Source: Methylotenera sp. L2L1
Lineage (GTDB): Bacteria > Pseudomonadota > Gammaproteobacteria > Burkholderiales > Methylophilaceae
Assembly: GCF_000744605.1 (NCBI RefSeq)
Contig: NZ_JQMG01000001.1
Coordinates: forward strand, 1,364,001 to 1,428,000
Length of the DNA stretch: 64,000 bases
Reading direction: 5' to 3'
The notes under the pieces are model-generated. The model was given only the letters and a program-made list of their open reading frames with translations. It did no database searches and had not been told where the DNA came from. Made by a program: the position numbers and the translations under genes. Position 1 is the stretch's first letter. The number at the start of each line of letters is the position of its first letter. This document shows, in pieces, positions 17,243 to 27,647 of this stretch.

Positions 17243-17308
17243 GTATAGGTTGATATCTGGCGACAGTCAGCTTTGCGGATAAAGCCCCCAATTAAGTTGG
17301 CTACTTAT

Positions 17309-18301
17309 TCATTCATTTAGAAGTTTCAGTTGGTTTAATGCAATAGACTCAAGTTCTTTTGCTACCTTGTTGTTAGATAACCTACATTCACTGGCAAAGT
17401 TTGAATAGGCTTTACGGTTATGTTCAATTAAACCATCAAATATTTGATTTGCTACCAAGAATGAAACATTAAATCGCTGTATTCCATCCGTGAATATTTT
17501 CCTAGGCGTTTGTTTATTCTTTTTGTTAACGAGCTCAATAAAATCTATCTGGATTCCAGACTTTGTCTTAACCATCCTTGGTATCACAACACCATCTACA
17601 ATCTCAACCATTGCGTCAAATCTAGAAATATTAATCAAACCTACGTTGGGCACTTCTATTTTGACATCACAGGATAAAACCGTACTTGACTCTGAGTTGA
17701 AATGATAAATTCTAAAGAAGTGTAATGCATCAAAACTCCCATGGTAACAGGCCAAAGCCTCATCCTTAAAAGTACCCTCGAACTTAACGCCATCATCAGC
17801 AATATATTGCTTACCATCAGCTGAATGATTAATGAGCTCGATGATAGGCATAAGTTTCGACTCATTCCCAATTCGAATCTGTCGACTAGCAAGGTACTCT
17901 TTTAAGTAGTCTTTAACGCTTTTTTTATCAAAATCTTCGTCATGCCAACCAAAAAGCAATAGAAACTGTTTAATTTTCTTTGGTAGTTTTGTCAGCTCAT
18001 TATGATATTCGCTCAATTCATTGATGCCGACATTACTCCATCCAAAGAACTGTTGATAGCTTTCATAAAAATCAACCCATGCAGGCTCTAATTCAAGCTT
18101 AGGCTTAATTCTAATGTGATTGTCACGGTCTAAAACTAACCAGCTTGGAGATGCTAGTAGCTTGCTTGGGATTTTGATTTTGATAGGTTTATTTGGGTTT
18201 ATTGGAAATATTCCCCTTCCATAGCGACCATGGCGCAATTCGATATTGTCAGCAACGCCGCCTAATGCCCTAAATTTATCAAGAATCTCTGTAAACTGCA
18301 T
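17309..18301 (-). CDS. SET-domain-like protein (putative protein lysine methyltransferase)
   Basis: A 330-residue cytoplasmic-looking protein. Three SET-type motifs appear in order: the N-terminal GxG strand in RHGRYGRGIFP (24-33), the signature ELINHS (155-160), and a Tyr/Gly motif LACYHGSFDALHFF (183-196). The layout resembles bacterial relatives of plant Rubisco/aldolase lysine methyltransferases, where INHS forms part of the SAM-binding knot. The usual NHxxxxN asparagine is not clear, so activity is uncertain. It is divergent from the ubiquitin-autotransporter gene, with 92 bp between the starts, which suggests shared control. The call rests on motif reading only. Confidence 0.55.
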   Translation of the reverse strand: MQFTEILDKFRALGGVADNIELRHGRYGRGIFPINPNKPIKIKIPSKLLASPSWLVLDRDNHIRIKPKLELEPAWVDFYESYQQFFGWSNVGINELSEYHNELTKLPKKIKQFLLLFGWHDEDFDKKSVKDYLKEYLASRQIRIGNESKLMPIIELINHSADGKQYIADDGVKFEGTFKDEALACYHGSFDALHFFRIYHFNSESSTVLSCDVKIEVPNVGLINISRFDAMVEIVDGVVIPRMVKTKSGIQIDFIELVNKKNKQTPRKIFTDGIQRFNVSFLVANQIFDGLIEHNRKAYSNFASECRLSNNKVAKELESIALNQLKLLNE

Positions 18302-18393
18302 ATTTATTGGGCCATTTATTTAAGTATCATCTTTGCCTATATAATAAACCAAATAACAATCGCGACTAATTAAAGCATTACTAACAAACTAGT

Positions 18394-19980
18394 ATGAAAA
18401 ATCAATCTGCCTTGATCTTAGTTTCTCAACAAAACGGTATTAGCTTTACCTCAATGGTTAAGCCAGAAAAGAATATATTCATTAAAAGTATGACTAAGCT
18501 AGGCTTAGTTTTGATAATGTTTATGCTTTCTCCTGCTGCACTTGCTATGCAAATTTTCGTTAAAACGCTTACTGGGAAAACTATCACGCTTGAGGTCGAG
18601 AATAGTGATTCTATTGAAAGCCTTAAAGCTAAGATTCAAGATAAAGAAGGTATTTCACCAGACCAGCAGCGATTGCTTTTTGCAGGTAAAGAGCTTGAAG
18701 ATGGTAGGACACTTTCCGATTACAACATCCAAAAAGAAAGTACACTACAATTACTGTTGCGTACACAAGCAACCACATCAATCGATGTGGCAACGCAAAA
18801 TCAACAGGCCATGCAATCCTATGTTGTGCAGCGTTTCACTGCAAGCCAAATCAACAACATTACCGACCACTTTCAGCGACTTCATCAAAACTTTAATGTT
18901 AAGAACAACAGTTTTTCTTTTAGTAGCTCCAATCCAGTTGTTGGCTCGCTGACATCATTGTTGGGTGGCCACGTCTCGACTGAGACTTCACAAGTCAAAT
19001 TTCTACCTAAAGAATCTATAGGAAAGCCTATCATCCTTGCAGGAAATACGAATGAAAACACTCAGCCGCCACAAACTATGTCCGATGCTGATAATTCAAT
19101 GTTGACAGAAACGAATAATTTACTCTCATTCAATCAGCGAGTCTTTGATAATCTGCCAATAGGCATATGGGCGACTGGAAGTTTGGACTATGGTGCTATT
19201 GATAGACAAGGTGCTAATAATAAATTTTCTAGTCAAGGAATAACATTGGGTATTGATTACCAATTAGCGAATAGTCTGATTGTTGGTGGTGCACTTGGTT
19301 ATGGTTTTGATAAGACAGATATTGATGATTTTGGAAGTGAAACAAGATCTCATCAAACTACTGGTAGCATTTACGGAAGCTATCAAGTAGCTTCTGATTG
19401 GTATATTGATGGTGTGCTAGGCTACGGCAAGACATCATTTGATAACAGACGTTGGTCTGTGACAGATAGTCTGCACTTATCTGGAAATCGTGACGGACAT
19501 GTGACATTTGGAAGCCTTGGATTAAGTAGCATCATTCAAGTACAACGAGTCAGTTTGCAACCCTATATAAGAACTGATGTTACGTCTACTCGGCTGGATA
19601 AGTACTCAGAAACTGGCTCAACTAATGCTTTAACATATGATGATAGTAAAATCACCTCTAAAGCTGTATTAACTGGCTTAAATGCATTTTACGATATCAA
19701 GTTAGCGTCAGCTACGTTTACGCCTTCAATCAAAATTCAATATTCACGCAACTTTGGTGGGGATATTACTCAGAATATGTACGTTTCCAATTTAGGTGCG
19801 AGTAGTCAAAATTACAATCTTGCTACTAATGCCAATCCGAATGATTTTGGTTCTTTAGGTCTTGGTCTTAGATACAAAGCCCAAAAAAACATCATTGTTG
19901 ATTTGGCATTCGCAACATCTTCTGGTTCGAATTCTTATCATACCAACAACTTTAGGCTTGATGTTAATTTAGGTTTTTAA
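18394..19980 (+). CDS. Ubiquitin-autotransporter fusion protein
   Basis: A 528-residue protein in four parts. Residues 33-51 form a signal peptide ([19 protein letters not shown]) with an AxA cleavage site. Residues 52-127 are a ubiquitin fold that matches human ubiquitin at 63 of 76 positions. A polar linker covers 128-254. A C-terminal autotransporter beta-barrel covers about 255-528, with alternating strands and a terminal Phe (DVNLGF), the outer-membrane insertion signal. Cleavage after A51 would leave ubiquitin Met1 as the mature N-terminus. The start may be M1, M21 or M33; none has a strong ribosome site. A surface-displayed ubiquitin is the most likely product. The Gly-Gly needed for conjugation is absent. 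Confidence 0.93.
   Translation: MKNQSALILVSQQNGISFTSMVKPEKNIFIKSMTKLGLVLIMFMLSPAALAMQIFVKTLTGKTITLEVENSDSIESLKAKIQDKEGISPDQQRLLFAGKELEDGRTLSDYNIQKESTLQLLLRTQATTSIDVATQNQQAMQSYVVQRFTASQINNITDHFQRLHQNFNVKNNSFSFSSSNPVVGSLTSLLGGHVSTETSQVKFLPKESIGKPIILAGNTNENTQPPQTMSDADNSMLTETNNLLSFNQRVFDNLPIGIWATGSLDYGAIDRQGANNKFSSQGITLGIDYQLANSLIVGGALGYGFDKTDIDDFGSETRSHQTTGSIYGSYQVASDWYIDGVLGYGKTSFDNRRWSVTDSLHLSGNRDGHVTFGSLGLSSIIQVQRVSLQPYIRTDVTSTRLDKYSETGSTNALTYDDSKITSKAVLTGLNAFYDIKLASATFTPSIKIQYSRNFGGDITQNMYVSNLGASSQNYNLATNANPNDFGSLGLGLRYKAQKNIIVDLAFATSSGSNSYHTNNFRLDVNLGF
18547..18774 (+). other. Ubiquitin domain within the autotransporter passenger
   Basis: Compared with human ubiquitin from memory, the changes are P19N, T22S, N25S, V26L, P37S, I44L, Q49E, H68Q, V70L, L73T, R74Q, G75A and G76T. 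All seven lysines (6, 11, 27, 29, 33, 48, 63) and Met1 are kept. The L8/I44/V70 binding patch is kept conservatively as Leu, Leu, Leu. Positions 1-72 match at 63 of 72; the tail is not ubiquitin-like. Codons are AT-rich like those of the neighbours, so the gene is adapted to this genome. Confidence 0.95.
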
Positions 19981-20003
19981 GTAGTTAATGAGGGCTGTTA
20001 TGC

Positions 20004-21017
20004 TTATGGTGTTAATCTCCGCCCAACGCTCACTGCATATGCACTTGGTCTAGCGAGCAGCACTGGATTATTGGTAGGTTCAATACCATCTAGTAATAAC
20101 AATGGGTTAAATGCTAAAGATTTTTCCGCTTCAATATTATATGGAACCATGTCTTCAACATGAATTATCCCAAGTTCAACTAACTTTCTGTCATCAGGCC
20201 AAACTACACTTGGGTCATTGATAACATCATCTTTATCAGCAATCTGAGCCAAAAGTTTGAAGGCTGGATTTGTTTTCTTTAGGCGCTCAGGCAATTCTTC
20301 AAATAGATAATTTGGTTCGGCACTTTTTACTTGGTCAGGGCTTAAAGCTTTCTTCCCATTCACCGGGATGATTTGATAGCGCGCATAACTTTTTTGACCA
20401 TTTGCATTTATAAATTCAAATGCATTAATTCCAAAGTAACTTGCTGTAGTAAAACTTACTGGGAAGTCCCTAGGTATAGCAATAAATCTTTGCAAAGAGG
20501 GTGTTTCTGAAATCAATTGATCTAAGGTACTTGGTTTAGTTGATTCCCCCTTAGAGGCAATAATTGCATTTAGAAACCCTAAAAACTTCTCTGGCGTTGA
20601 TACTGGAAACGCATTGATAGATAGGCTAACAATATCTGTTATTGATCCATTGGGTAATTCAAACCTGATTGCCATCCCGCGTGGATTGGCACTTGGATTG
20701 TTGTCTTCTATTGTGGGCACTCCCCCTGCATTAGAAAACCTTATGGTTAGCTTGCTTGGAGTTTTTTGTAAGTGTGCAGCTTTAGTAATACTAGAAGCAG
20801 ATTGTGATGGAATAAATGTGCCCGTCAGAAGAACTCCTTTGTTGTGACTAACACGCAAACCTTTGTACGGACCCTTTGCAATAGTTGTTTGAGCATCAAC
20901 AAGTTGCTCAAACACGGGTTTTGATGGACTAGTATCTGCTTGAGCAACTGAATATAGCATCACTAACAAAACAGATGACACAGTCTTTAAAGAAATAAGG
21001 TTTGGGATATTCATCAT
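20004..21017 (-). CDS. Periplasmic catalase-related peroxidase (SrpA-type mini-catalase)
   Basis: A 337-residue protein with a signal peptide ending at AQA (about residue 27). The rest is a short catalase core: the distal haem histidine in GLRVSHNKGVLLTGTF, RFSNAGGVPTIEDN, NPRGMAIRFELPNG, the Asn-containing SINAFPVSTPEKF, and a proximal-tyrosine-like segment ARPSAYAVSVGRR near the end. SrpA-type proteins are peroxidases with a minimal catalase fold. It converges with the ubiquitin-autotransporter gene with only 23 bp between the stops. It fits the oxidative-stress theme. Confidence 0.88.
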   Translation of the reverse strand: MMNIPNLISLKTVSSVLLVMLYSVAQADTSPSKPVFEQLVDAQTTIAKGPYKGLRVSHNKGVLLTGTFIPSQSASSITKAAHLQKTPSKLTIRFSNAGGVPTIEDNNPSANPRGMAIRFELPNGSITDIVSLSINAFPVSTPEKFLGFLNAIIASKGESTKPSTLDQLISETPSLQRFIAIPRDFPVSFTTASYFGINAFEFINANGQKSYARYQIIPVNGKKALSPDQVKSAEPNYLFEELPERLKKTNPAFKLLAQIADKDDVINDPSVVWPDDRKLVELGIIHVEDMVPYNIEAEKSLAFNPLLLLDGIEPTNNPVLLARPSAYAVSVGRRLTP

Positions 21018-21401
21018 GTGATTTAGTCTATTTATTCGTATAAAACGTTAGCGTTACTTGGGTATGTACCAATATCAAAATACTAAGTTCTGATTTAATC
21101 AACGATTTGTGTAATCGTATCTACAATCGACATCTAAGCGGGACAAAGCGGATTAGCAATTTTATTTGCTTAGTAGCTATTCCATGTGGTTTTCACTTTA
21201 GATTTTTAGGTAAAAACCATCTACTACGTCAAGAAAGGTTAATTTCTCTCTTTACCATTTTAAAATTGACAGCTTAATTGTAAATTTATCCTCAAATCTA
21301 CTAATTGCTGTTAATTTTTCACACAAGTTAATTTGCTCTATTTTGGTGCACTATATAAAATGGTTCTATTCTGGTGCAATTTTAAATTTAGGAAATAATA
21401 G
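21018..21401. other. Intergenic between mini-catalase and gdhA
   Basis: 21138-21154 (GCGGGACAAAGCGGATT) is a copy of the island's dispersed repeat. The rest is AT-rich, with probable divergent promoters; no specific operator was recognised. Confidence 0.45.
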
Positions 21402-22754
<1,353 letters not shown>

Positions 22755-23066
22755 TTATTGTTTTTTGTAATTCATAGACTTCATTCCAGTTATATTGAGA
22801 CGAAGCCTATCATTAGAGATATATAAAAGATTCTTCAGTATTAAAAATTATATGAGTACGCTTGAGACACCGATTTTGTATGCATTTGACATGAAGTTAC
22901 GAGGTTCACATTTACACAAATGTTGATGAAAATAAATTTAATCATTATTCATTCATTTTTATGAACAATTTTTGATTTATTTTATATTTTTATATTAATT
23001 AAATTGGATTTAGAATTATTAGAGCGTAACTACTTAATTCCACTTTAACCGCAGGATGATTTCTAG
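22755..23066. other. AT-rich gap between gdhA and mgtC
   Basis: ACATTT-ACAC-AAATGT (22908-22923) is a short inverted repeat that resembles half of the palindrome at 12066-12091. Otherwise I see nothing but AT-rich DNA. Confidence 0.35.
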
Positions 23067-23540
23067 ATGCTTGATTTAATTTGGCTTACCGTGCTGTCCG
23101 AGTTTTCAGATTTATCTAATGTCACCCAAATCACAAAGGTCGTGCTCAGGTTAATTACAGCGTCTATTCTTGGTGGACTATTGGGTTATGAGCGAGAGAT
23201 GAAAGGGAAGTCAGCTGGCATCAGAACGCATATGTTAGTAGCATTAGGCGCAGCAATTTTTATCATCGTGCCACAACAGGCAGGGGTCTCACCTGAAGAA
23301 GTCTCTAGAGTGCTACAAGGTCTGATTGCAGGCGTTGGCTTTCTTGGTGCGGGCGCAATTATGATTGGTCAGCAAAAGGAAAATGAAACAGGATTAACTA
23401 CAGCTGCCTCCATTTGGATTACAGCAGCTATAGGCGTTACTGTTGGTATGGGTTTTGAGGCAACCGCAGTGTTAAGTACGCTGATGACTTTAGCTATTCT
23501 TGCTTTGGTACCACGCTATCGGAAACATTTGAAAGATTAA
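23067..23540 (+). CDS. MgtC/SapB family membrane protein
   Basis: A 157-residue protein with about four membrane helices. The family signature LGGLLGYEREMKGKSAGIRTHMLVALGAA and GFLGAGAIMIG are present, followed by LTTAASIWITAAIGVTVGMG. It lacks the long C-terminal ACT-like domain of Salmonella MgtC, so it is the short SapB-like form. Relatives are linked to magnesium limitation, acid tolerance and survival in macrophages; the molecular function is debated. It has its own promoter region after gdhA. Confidence 0.88.
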   Translation: MLDLIWLTVLSEFSDLSNVTQITKVVLRLITASILGGLLGYEREMKGKSAGIRTHMLVALGAAIFIIVPQQAGVSPEEVSRVLQGLIAGVGFLGAGAIMIGQQKENETGLTTAASIWITAAIGVTVGMGFEATAVLSTLMTLAILALVPRYRKHLKD

Positions 23541-23685
23541 GTATGCTGCTCATGAGCCTACACGATTATTTCGGGCCTTTTGAAAGTAGTTCCTTCTCAA
23601 ATAAGAAAGCACATTTTCATATGTACGTCTTTGTTTGAGAAAAGATTGATGCTAATTTAAACTACTGAATTCATAAAATAAGTTT

Positions 23686-24477
23686 TCAATATGTGATTGA
23701 GTAGCCAAGATAAGCGAATGGTTGCATCCGACTCTCAACAATTGGGCTATTGGCTTGTTCATCACTTAATCGAGTAACCGATGTGCCAAAAAGTACAAAA
23801 CTATCTTTACCTACTGCATATGAACCATTCACACCAACTTTAAATTCAGTACCAGATCCTGCAGAGTAAGCAGGTCGAAATTGTGATGTTTCGTTTGAAC
23901 CTACGCCAAAGTAGTAATCGTTAAACTTATGATCGTTCCAAGTCACGCCTAAACTGCCGTTAAGTTTGAGTTTTTTATCACGAATCAGATTTTTGATATA
24001 TTGCAATTCAACCGTCTGTCCATTACTGGCACCGCCGACGTCAAAAGCCCACTGTGCGTTGAAAGTGCCGTAATCTGTTTGCCACCGAACTGTTGGTCCT
24101 AAATCAACAGTGAAATCACGATCGGTCATGCCACGTGTTAGCTTTCCGTCATCCGCATCCCATCCAAACCTAGCTTGTGTGGCGATACCAAACCTTAGAC
24201 GTTTATCATCTGAATCTAGCAACCAAACGCCGGCTTGCAAAGCGTTTATATAAAAGCGGTCACCATAGTTTGCATTAATGATAGGTAGTGCTAGAACCCT
24301 GAACTCATCTGAACCAGATGTTTTTGGTAACACTGCAACACCAATCCCATAGAGGTTTTTACTGCGAGGTATTGCTGTTTCTGTGTCTCGATCAATTTTA
24401 TCGTTGGCATAAGCGGTTGATAAAAGTGAAAGACTTGCAATTAAACTGATTACATTAAAAGTTACAATATTTTTCAT
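23686..24477 (-). CDS. MipA/OmpV family outer-membrane protein
   Basis: A 263-residue protein with a signal peptide (ISLIASLSLLSTAYA) and alternating beta-strand sequence to a C-terminal aromatic residue (AYLGYSITY). The MipA signature YGIGVAVLPKTSGSDEFRV and VDLGPTVRWQTDYGTF are visible. E. coli MipA is a scaffold for murein enzymes; many relatives are simple outer-membrane barrels linked to envelope stress. It converges with mgtC. Confidence 0.87.
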   Translation of the reverse strand: MKNIVTFNVISLIASLSLLSTAYANDKIDRDTETAIPRSKNLYGIGVAVLPKTSGSDEFRVLALPIINANYGDRFYINALQAGVWLLDSDDKRLRFGIATQARFGWDADDGKLTRGMTDRDFTVDLGPTVRWQTDYGTFNAQWAFDVGGASNGQTVELQYIKNLIRDKKLKLNGSLGVTWNDHKFNDYYFGVGSNETSQFRPAYSAGSGTEFKVGVNGSYAVGKDSFVLFGTSVTRLSDEQANSPIVESRMQPFAYLGYSITY

Positions 24478-24750
24478 AAATTACTTTTTTATTGGTTATG
24501 TTGTTGTGGTTGATCTAAGCCTTGAGTCAATTAAATTCCAAGATAGTTCTCAATATTTGTAATGATCTATTCAGGGTTATGAGTAGACTACAAATGTGAG
24601 TGCTTACGCGTTATCTCCGGCTGCCAACTTTGCGGACTTAATAGACCTTTGGCAAATTTTGCGGGACAAAACTTCTGTTAATTTAGGCTTTTAAGATTTT
24701 TTTACTTGTAGGATACCGCTACTAGAAGTAGGCCATGATATTGCCTCAAA
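24478..24750. repeat. Intergenic with two dispersed-repeat cores
   Basis: 24619-24637 (GGCTGCCAACTTTGCGGAC) and 24661-24670 (GCGGGACAAA) are diverged copies of the island repeat about 25 bp apart. No gene is seen. Confidence 0.5.
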
Positions 24751-26100
24751 TTATTGACCTTTCTGATAGAAACTAAATCTGTTCCGACCTTGTGCTTTTG
24801 AATCATACAAAGCGATATCAGCTTCTTTTAAAAGCTCTTTAACACTGACAGGATCATCAGGGTTAAAAATCGAGATTCCTATACTTAAATGAATCGTAAT
24901 TTCTTTATCTAATACCAACCAAGGGCTAGCGAACACTTGTGTCAGTTTGTGCGCGATTGCATGTACATTATCTAAAACTTTAAATTCTTTCAGCAATACA
25001 ATAAACTCATCTCCCCCTACGCGACTGACCGTATCACTATCACGCAACGTGGCTTTGATTCCGTTAGCAACTATTTTAATGACTTCATCCCCAAAATCGT
25101 GACCATAAGTGTCATTAATCTTTTTAAAATAATCGATATCAATGATGAGAATTGCCATCATTTTGTGTAAGCGTTTACAGGAGTAATGGGCAACCTCCAT
25201 ACGTTTTTGCAAAAGCCTGCGGTTCGGTAAATGGGTCAGGCTATCAAGCATGGCTTGCTCAGATAACATGCCTACAGCTTGGATTGTGCGGTAAGCCGTC
25301 ACTCCAAATAATAGGCTTAATAAAAATCCAATAATCTGATAAATAATTAGCTGATCTGTGAACGTGTTTGTGTGGTTTTTAATCGCCCACTCCCACTTGC
25401 CATTTGGCACGATACTGGTTTGCTGATAGGTGTTTTTATCTGTAAACAACTTTGGATCACCATAAAAGACTTTTTTATCATCATATGTTCGGATGGCGAA
25501 TTGATGATTTTTTGGCGTATTTTTGAATGCTGAATCCAAAAATTCATTGGTATTGATTACCGTAGACATGATTCCCCAATACTCTCCATCTAGGAATATC
25601 GGATAGCGATAAATAAAGCCTTGCCCACCTTGTATCAAATCAACAGGTCCATCAAAAACACCTTGGCGGGTTTCTATCGCCTGTTTTACTTTAGGCCATT
25701 GCTGGGGGATATTACGAAAATCCGTCCCAATTATTTTTAAATTATTAGCCTCTGGATATATGTATGTTAATTGATAACCAACGGCTACTCCTAAATTACG
25801 GACATGCTTGGAGCGTTCCCATAAATCTTTAAGAATGAATTTAATTTTCTTCGGCCGCAGATCATCTCTATATGCTGAGATGTAGCTTGCCATCCCGTTG
25901 GAAATAAACAAAATTGAATTTAATTCACGGTCTACTTCAGTCCAAAGTAGGTTGCCATACACAGACGACTTTAGTGTTTCATCTGCTTTTAACTTCTGCT
26001 TTTGCAGATTAAGAAAATGGCTAAAGAAAAGGAATGCCACTAGCGCAATGATTGTAGCGACTACGAGACACTTAATATTCCATATCTTATTAGCATTCAT
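24751..26100 (-). CDS. CHASE-domain diguanylate cyclase
   Basis: A 449-residue inner-membrane protein. Membrane helices lie at about residues 10-30 and 252-272 and enclose a periplasmic CHASE sensor domain (about 60-230, with RNLGVAVGYQLTYIYPEANN). The C-terminal GGDEF domain carries an intact GGDEF at 362-366 and an I-site RDSD at 353-356. It should make c-di-GMP under product feedback in response to an extracellular ligand. With the cyclase at 15377 it gives the island two c-di-GMP inputs; a candidate c-di-GMP riboswitch lies at 32679. Confidence 0.92.
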   Translation of the reverse strand: MNANKIWNIKCLVVATIIALVAFLFFSHFLNLQKQKLKADETLKSSVYGNLLWTEVDRELNSILFISNGMASYISAYRDDLRPKKIKFILKDLWERSKHVRNLGVAVGYQLTYIYPEANNLKIIGTDFRNIPQQWPKVKQAIETRQGVFDGPVDLIQGGQGFIYRYPIFLDGEYWGIMSTVINTNEFLDSAFKNTPKNHQFAIRTYDDKKVFYGDPKLFTDKNTYQQTSIVPNGKWEWAIKNHTNTFTDQLIIYQIIGFLLSLLFGVTAYRTIQAVGMLSEQAMLDSLTHLPNRRLLQKRMEVAHYSCKRLHKMMAILIIDIDYFKKINDTYGHDFGDEVIKIVANGIKATLRDSDTVSRVGGDEFIVLLKEFKVLDNVHAIAHKLTQVFASPWLVLDKEITIHLSIGISIFNPDDPVSVKELLKEADIALYDSKAQGRNRFSFYQKGQ

Positions 26101-26316
26101 AGTAAAATTATAAATGAATTGCTAAAAAATATGCCTTGGTAATTGAAGTTTGATTAATAGTTAAATGTTGCAAACGTTTGTCCGCTTTGCGGATATTTCT
26201 GCCTGATTGAATTTATTCAATTATCTCATTTACTCCGCCCCAGAAAGCCGATGTCATATCATGACACCGAATCATTTTGTCTTAATAGGACTTTTAAATA
26301 ATGACTTATCACTCAT
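26101..26316. repeat. Intergenic with dispersed palindrome
   Basis: 26180-26194 (GTCCGCTTTGCGGAT) is identical to the copy at 13716-13730. ATTGAATTTATTCAAT (26208-26223) and TGTCAT-ATC-ATGACA (26252-26266) are further palindromes; the latter resembles a resolvase subsite. Confidence 0.5.
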
Positions 26317-26398
26317 TGTCAGTTCGAGTCTACCTTAACTGACACCTTGAAATATCATGATTGATTGTCAGATGAAATTGAAATGGCAAAATTTGACA
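26317..26398. promoter_or_regulatory. res-like recombination site next to a serine resolvase
   Basis: Subsite I-like: TGTCAGTT (26317-26324) and AACTGACA (26337-26344) form a 28-bp site. After 21 bp, a subsite II-like element TGTCAGAT (26366-26373) ... ATTTGACA (26391-26398) spans 33 bp. These sizes and the spacing match the Tn3/gamma-delta res plan (28 bp, about 22 bp, 34 bp). A third subsite near 26400-26430 is not evident. Confidence 0.6.
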
Positions 26399-26458
26399 GG
26401 ATGTAAATGCATGCTATAGATCTTAATAGGCAGTTAACTATTAAGGAATATAAAAGTC

Positions 26459-27046
26459 ATGACAGGACAACATGTAGGCTATATCAGGGTTTCCAGTATT
26501 GATCAAAATACCATCAGGCAACTGGATGGTATCAGTCTTAACAAGACATTCACTGAAAAATTGTCAGGTAAGGACACAAAGCGCCCCATACTTCATGAAT
26601 GTCTTTCCTACATCAGGCAAGGTGACACATTGCATGTACATTCTATTGATCGATTAGCACGTAATGCGAAAGACTTGCTCAATCTGGTTGAACAGATTCT
26701 AGCAAAGGGGGCGACCGTCAGTTTCAATAAAAACAATCTGGTTTTCTCCCCAGACTCTAAAGACCATATGGCCAAGCTGCAACTCACCATGCTGGCTGCA
26801 TTTGCCGAGTTTGAACGTGAACTTATTCGTGAGCGCCAACTGGAAGGCATTGCGATTGCCAAGGCAGATGGTAAGTATAGCGGGAGGCGTAAAGTTACTG
26901 ATGAAGTTATTGAAAAAGCTAAAGCCAGGACTAAAAATGGGGAACCTCTATCCAGAGTTGCCAAAGAGTTAAATATTTCTCGAGAAACACTCTATAAATA
27001 CGGCGTTAGATCTGCGTTACCATTTGGTAACCATGTTAAAGATTAA
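26459..27046 (+). CDS. Serine recombinase (Tn3-type resolvase/invertase)
   Basis: A 195-residue small serine recombinase. The catalytic domain shows the active-site serine in GYIRVSSIDQN, the arginine region SIDRLARNAKDL, and FAEFERELIRERQLEG before the long helix. A C-terminal helix-turn-helix (EPLSRVAKELNISRETLYKY) completes it at normal length. Just upstream are paired TGTCAG/CTGACA elements arranged like a res site. No transposase gene is near, so it is either a leftover resolution module of a Tn3-family transposon or an independent dimer-resolution cassette. Confidence 0.92.
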   Translation: MTGQHVGYIRVSSIDQNTIRQLDGISLNKTFTEKLSGKDTKRPILHECLSYIRQGDTLHVHSIDRLARNAKDLLNLVEQILAKGATVSFNKNNLVFSPDSKDHMAKLQLTMLAAFAEFERELIRERQLEGIAIAKADGKYSGRRKVTDEVIEKAKARTKNGEPLSRVAKELNISRETLYKYGVRSALPFGNHVKD

Positions 27047-27176
27047 GTATGCAGATAACTTGTTAGTCTTAATTTTTAGTAAAGGTTGCACTAATTAAAT
27101 GTTTTGATATTTTGAATTTACGGGCTAATTAATAGGTTGGCTCTAATAAATATTTAAATCACTTAAGGAAACATTT

Positions 27177-27389
27177 ATGCGCTTATTACTGGCAATATTT
27201 TTACCATTCATTTCATTTTTTACTATTGGTCGACCATTTGCGGGGTTTGTATGTTTATTTCTGCAGGTCACCCTTATAGGTTGGATACCAGCTGCTATAT
27301 GGGCAGTGTTTGCATTAGGTCAGTACAAGACAGATAAAAAGATAGAAGGTGCACTTTTACGTAACCCAAGAAATCAATCTTTATCATAA
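27177..27389 (+). CDS. YqaE/Pmp3 family small membrane protein
   Basis: A 70-residue protein with two membrane helices (LLLAIFLPFISFFTIG and FLQVTLIGWIPAAIWAVFAL) and a short charged tail. The pattern fits the Pmp3/YqaE family, linked in several organisms to membrane potential and salt or cold stress. AAGGAA lies 6 bases before the ATG. It stands alone between the resolvase and the cassette array. Confidence 0.8.
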   Translation: MRLLLAIFLPFISFFTIGRPFAGFVCLFLQVTLIGWIPAAIWAVFALGQYKTDKKIEGALLRNPRNQSLS

Positions 27390-27518
27390 GACAAAGCCAA
27401 TTATCACGCACTAGTATTATTAGGTGCGTGATAAAATTTTGTTTGTTATGATTGAAGAGTTAATCTAATAAGTTTAGCCAAAAAAGTATGTGTTGCTTAA
27501 CTCTCGTATGTCAGATAA

Positions 27519-27533
27519 ATCCGCAAAGCGGAC
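27519..27533. repeat. Dispersed palindromic repeat copy
   Basis: ATCCGCAAAGCGGAC is the reverse complement of the GTCCGCTTTGCGGAT core found at 13716 and 26180. It lies just outside the last attC site of the cassette array. Confidence 0.55.
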
Positions 27534-27578
27534 GGTTAGCATAAACATGCCATAGTCAGAAGTCAGCCTAAAGCCGAC

Positions 27579-27647
27579 ACCCAACTTAGAGGTCAGGTGC
27601 GCGGCGCGGCTTTATCGCGCAGTGTCACCTGCACCGCAGTGTTATGT
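27579..27647 (-). repeat. attC site of cassette C
   Basis: 69 bp. On the minus strand it runs from ACATAAC to GTTGGGT, with an imperfect GC-rich stem between them (AGGTG paired with CACCT, GCGCG/CGCGC core). The stop codon of the cassette gene (27642-27644) lies inside the first core site, common in cassettes. Confidence 0.8.

Noticed and set aside
18547-18774. Ubiquitin segment as eukaryotic contamination or chimeric assembly
   Set aside because: It is in frame with a bacterial signal peptide and barrel, uses local AT-rich codons and has substitutions unlike animal or plant ubiquitin; flanks are continuous bacterial sequence.
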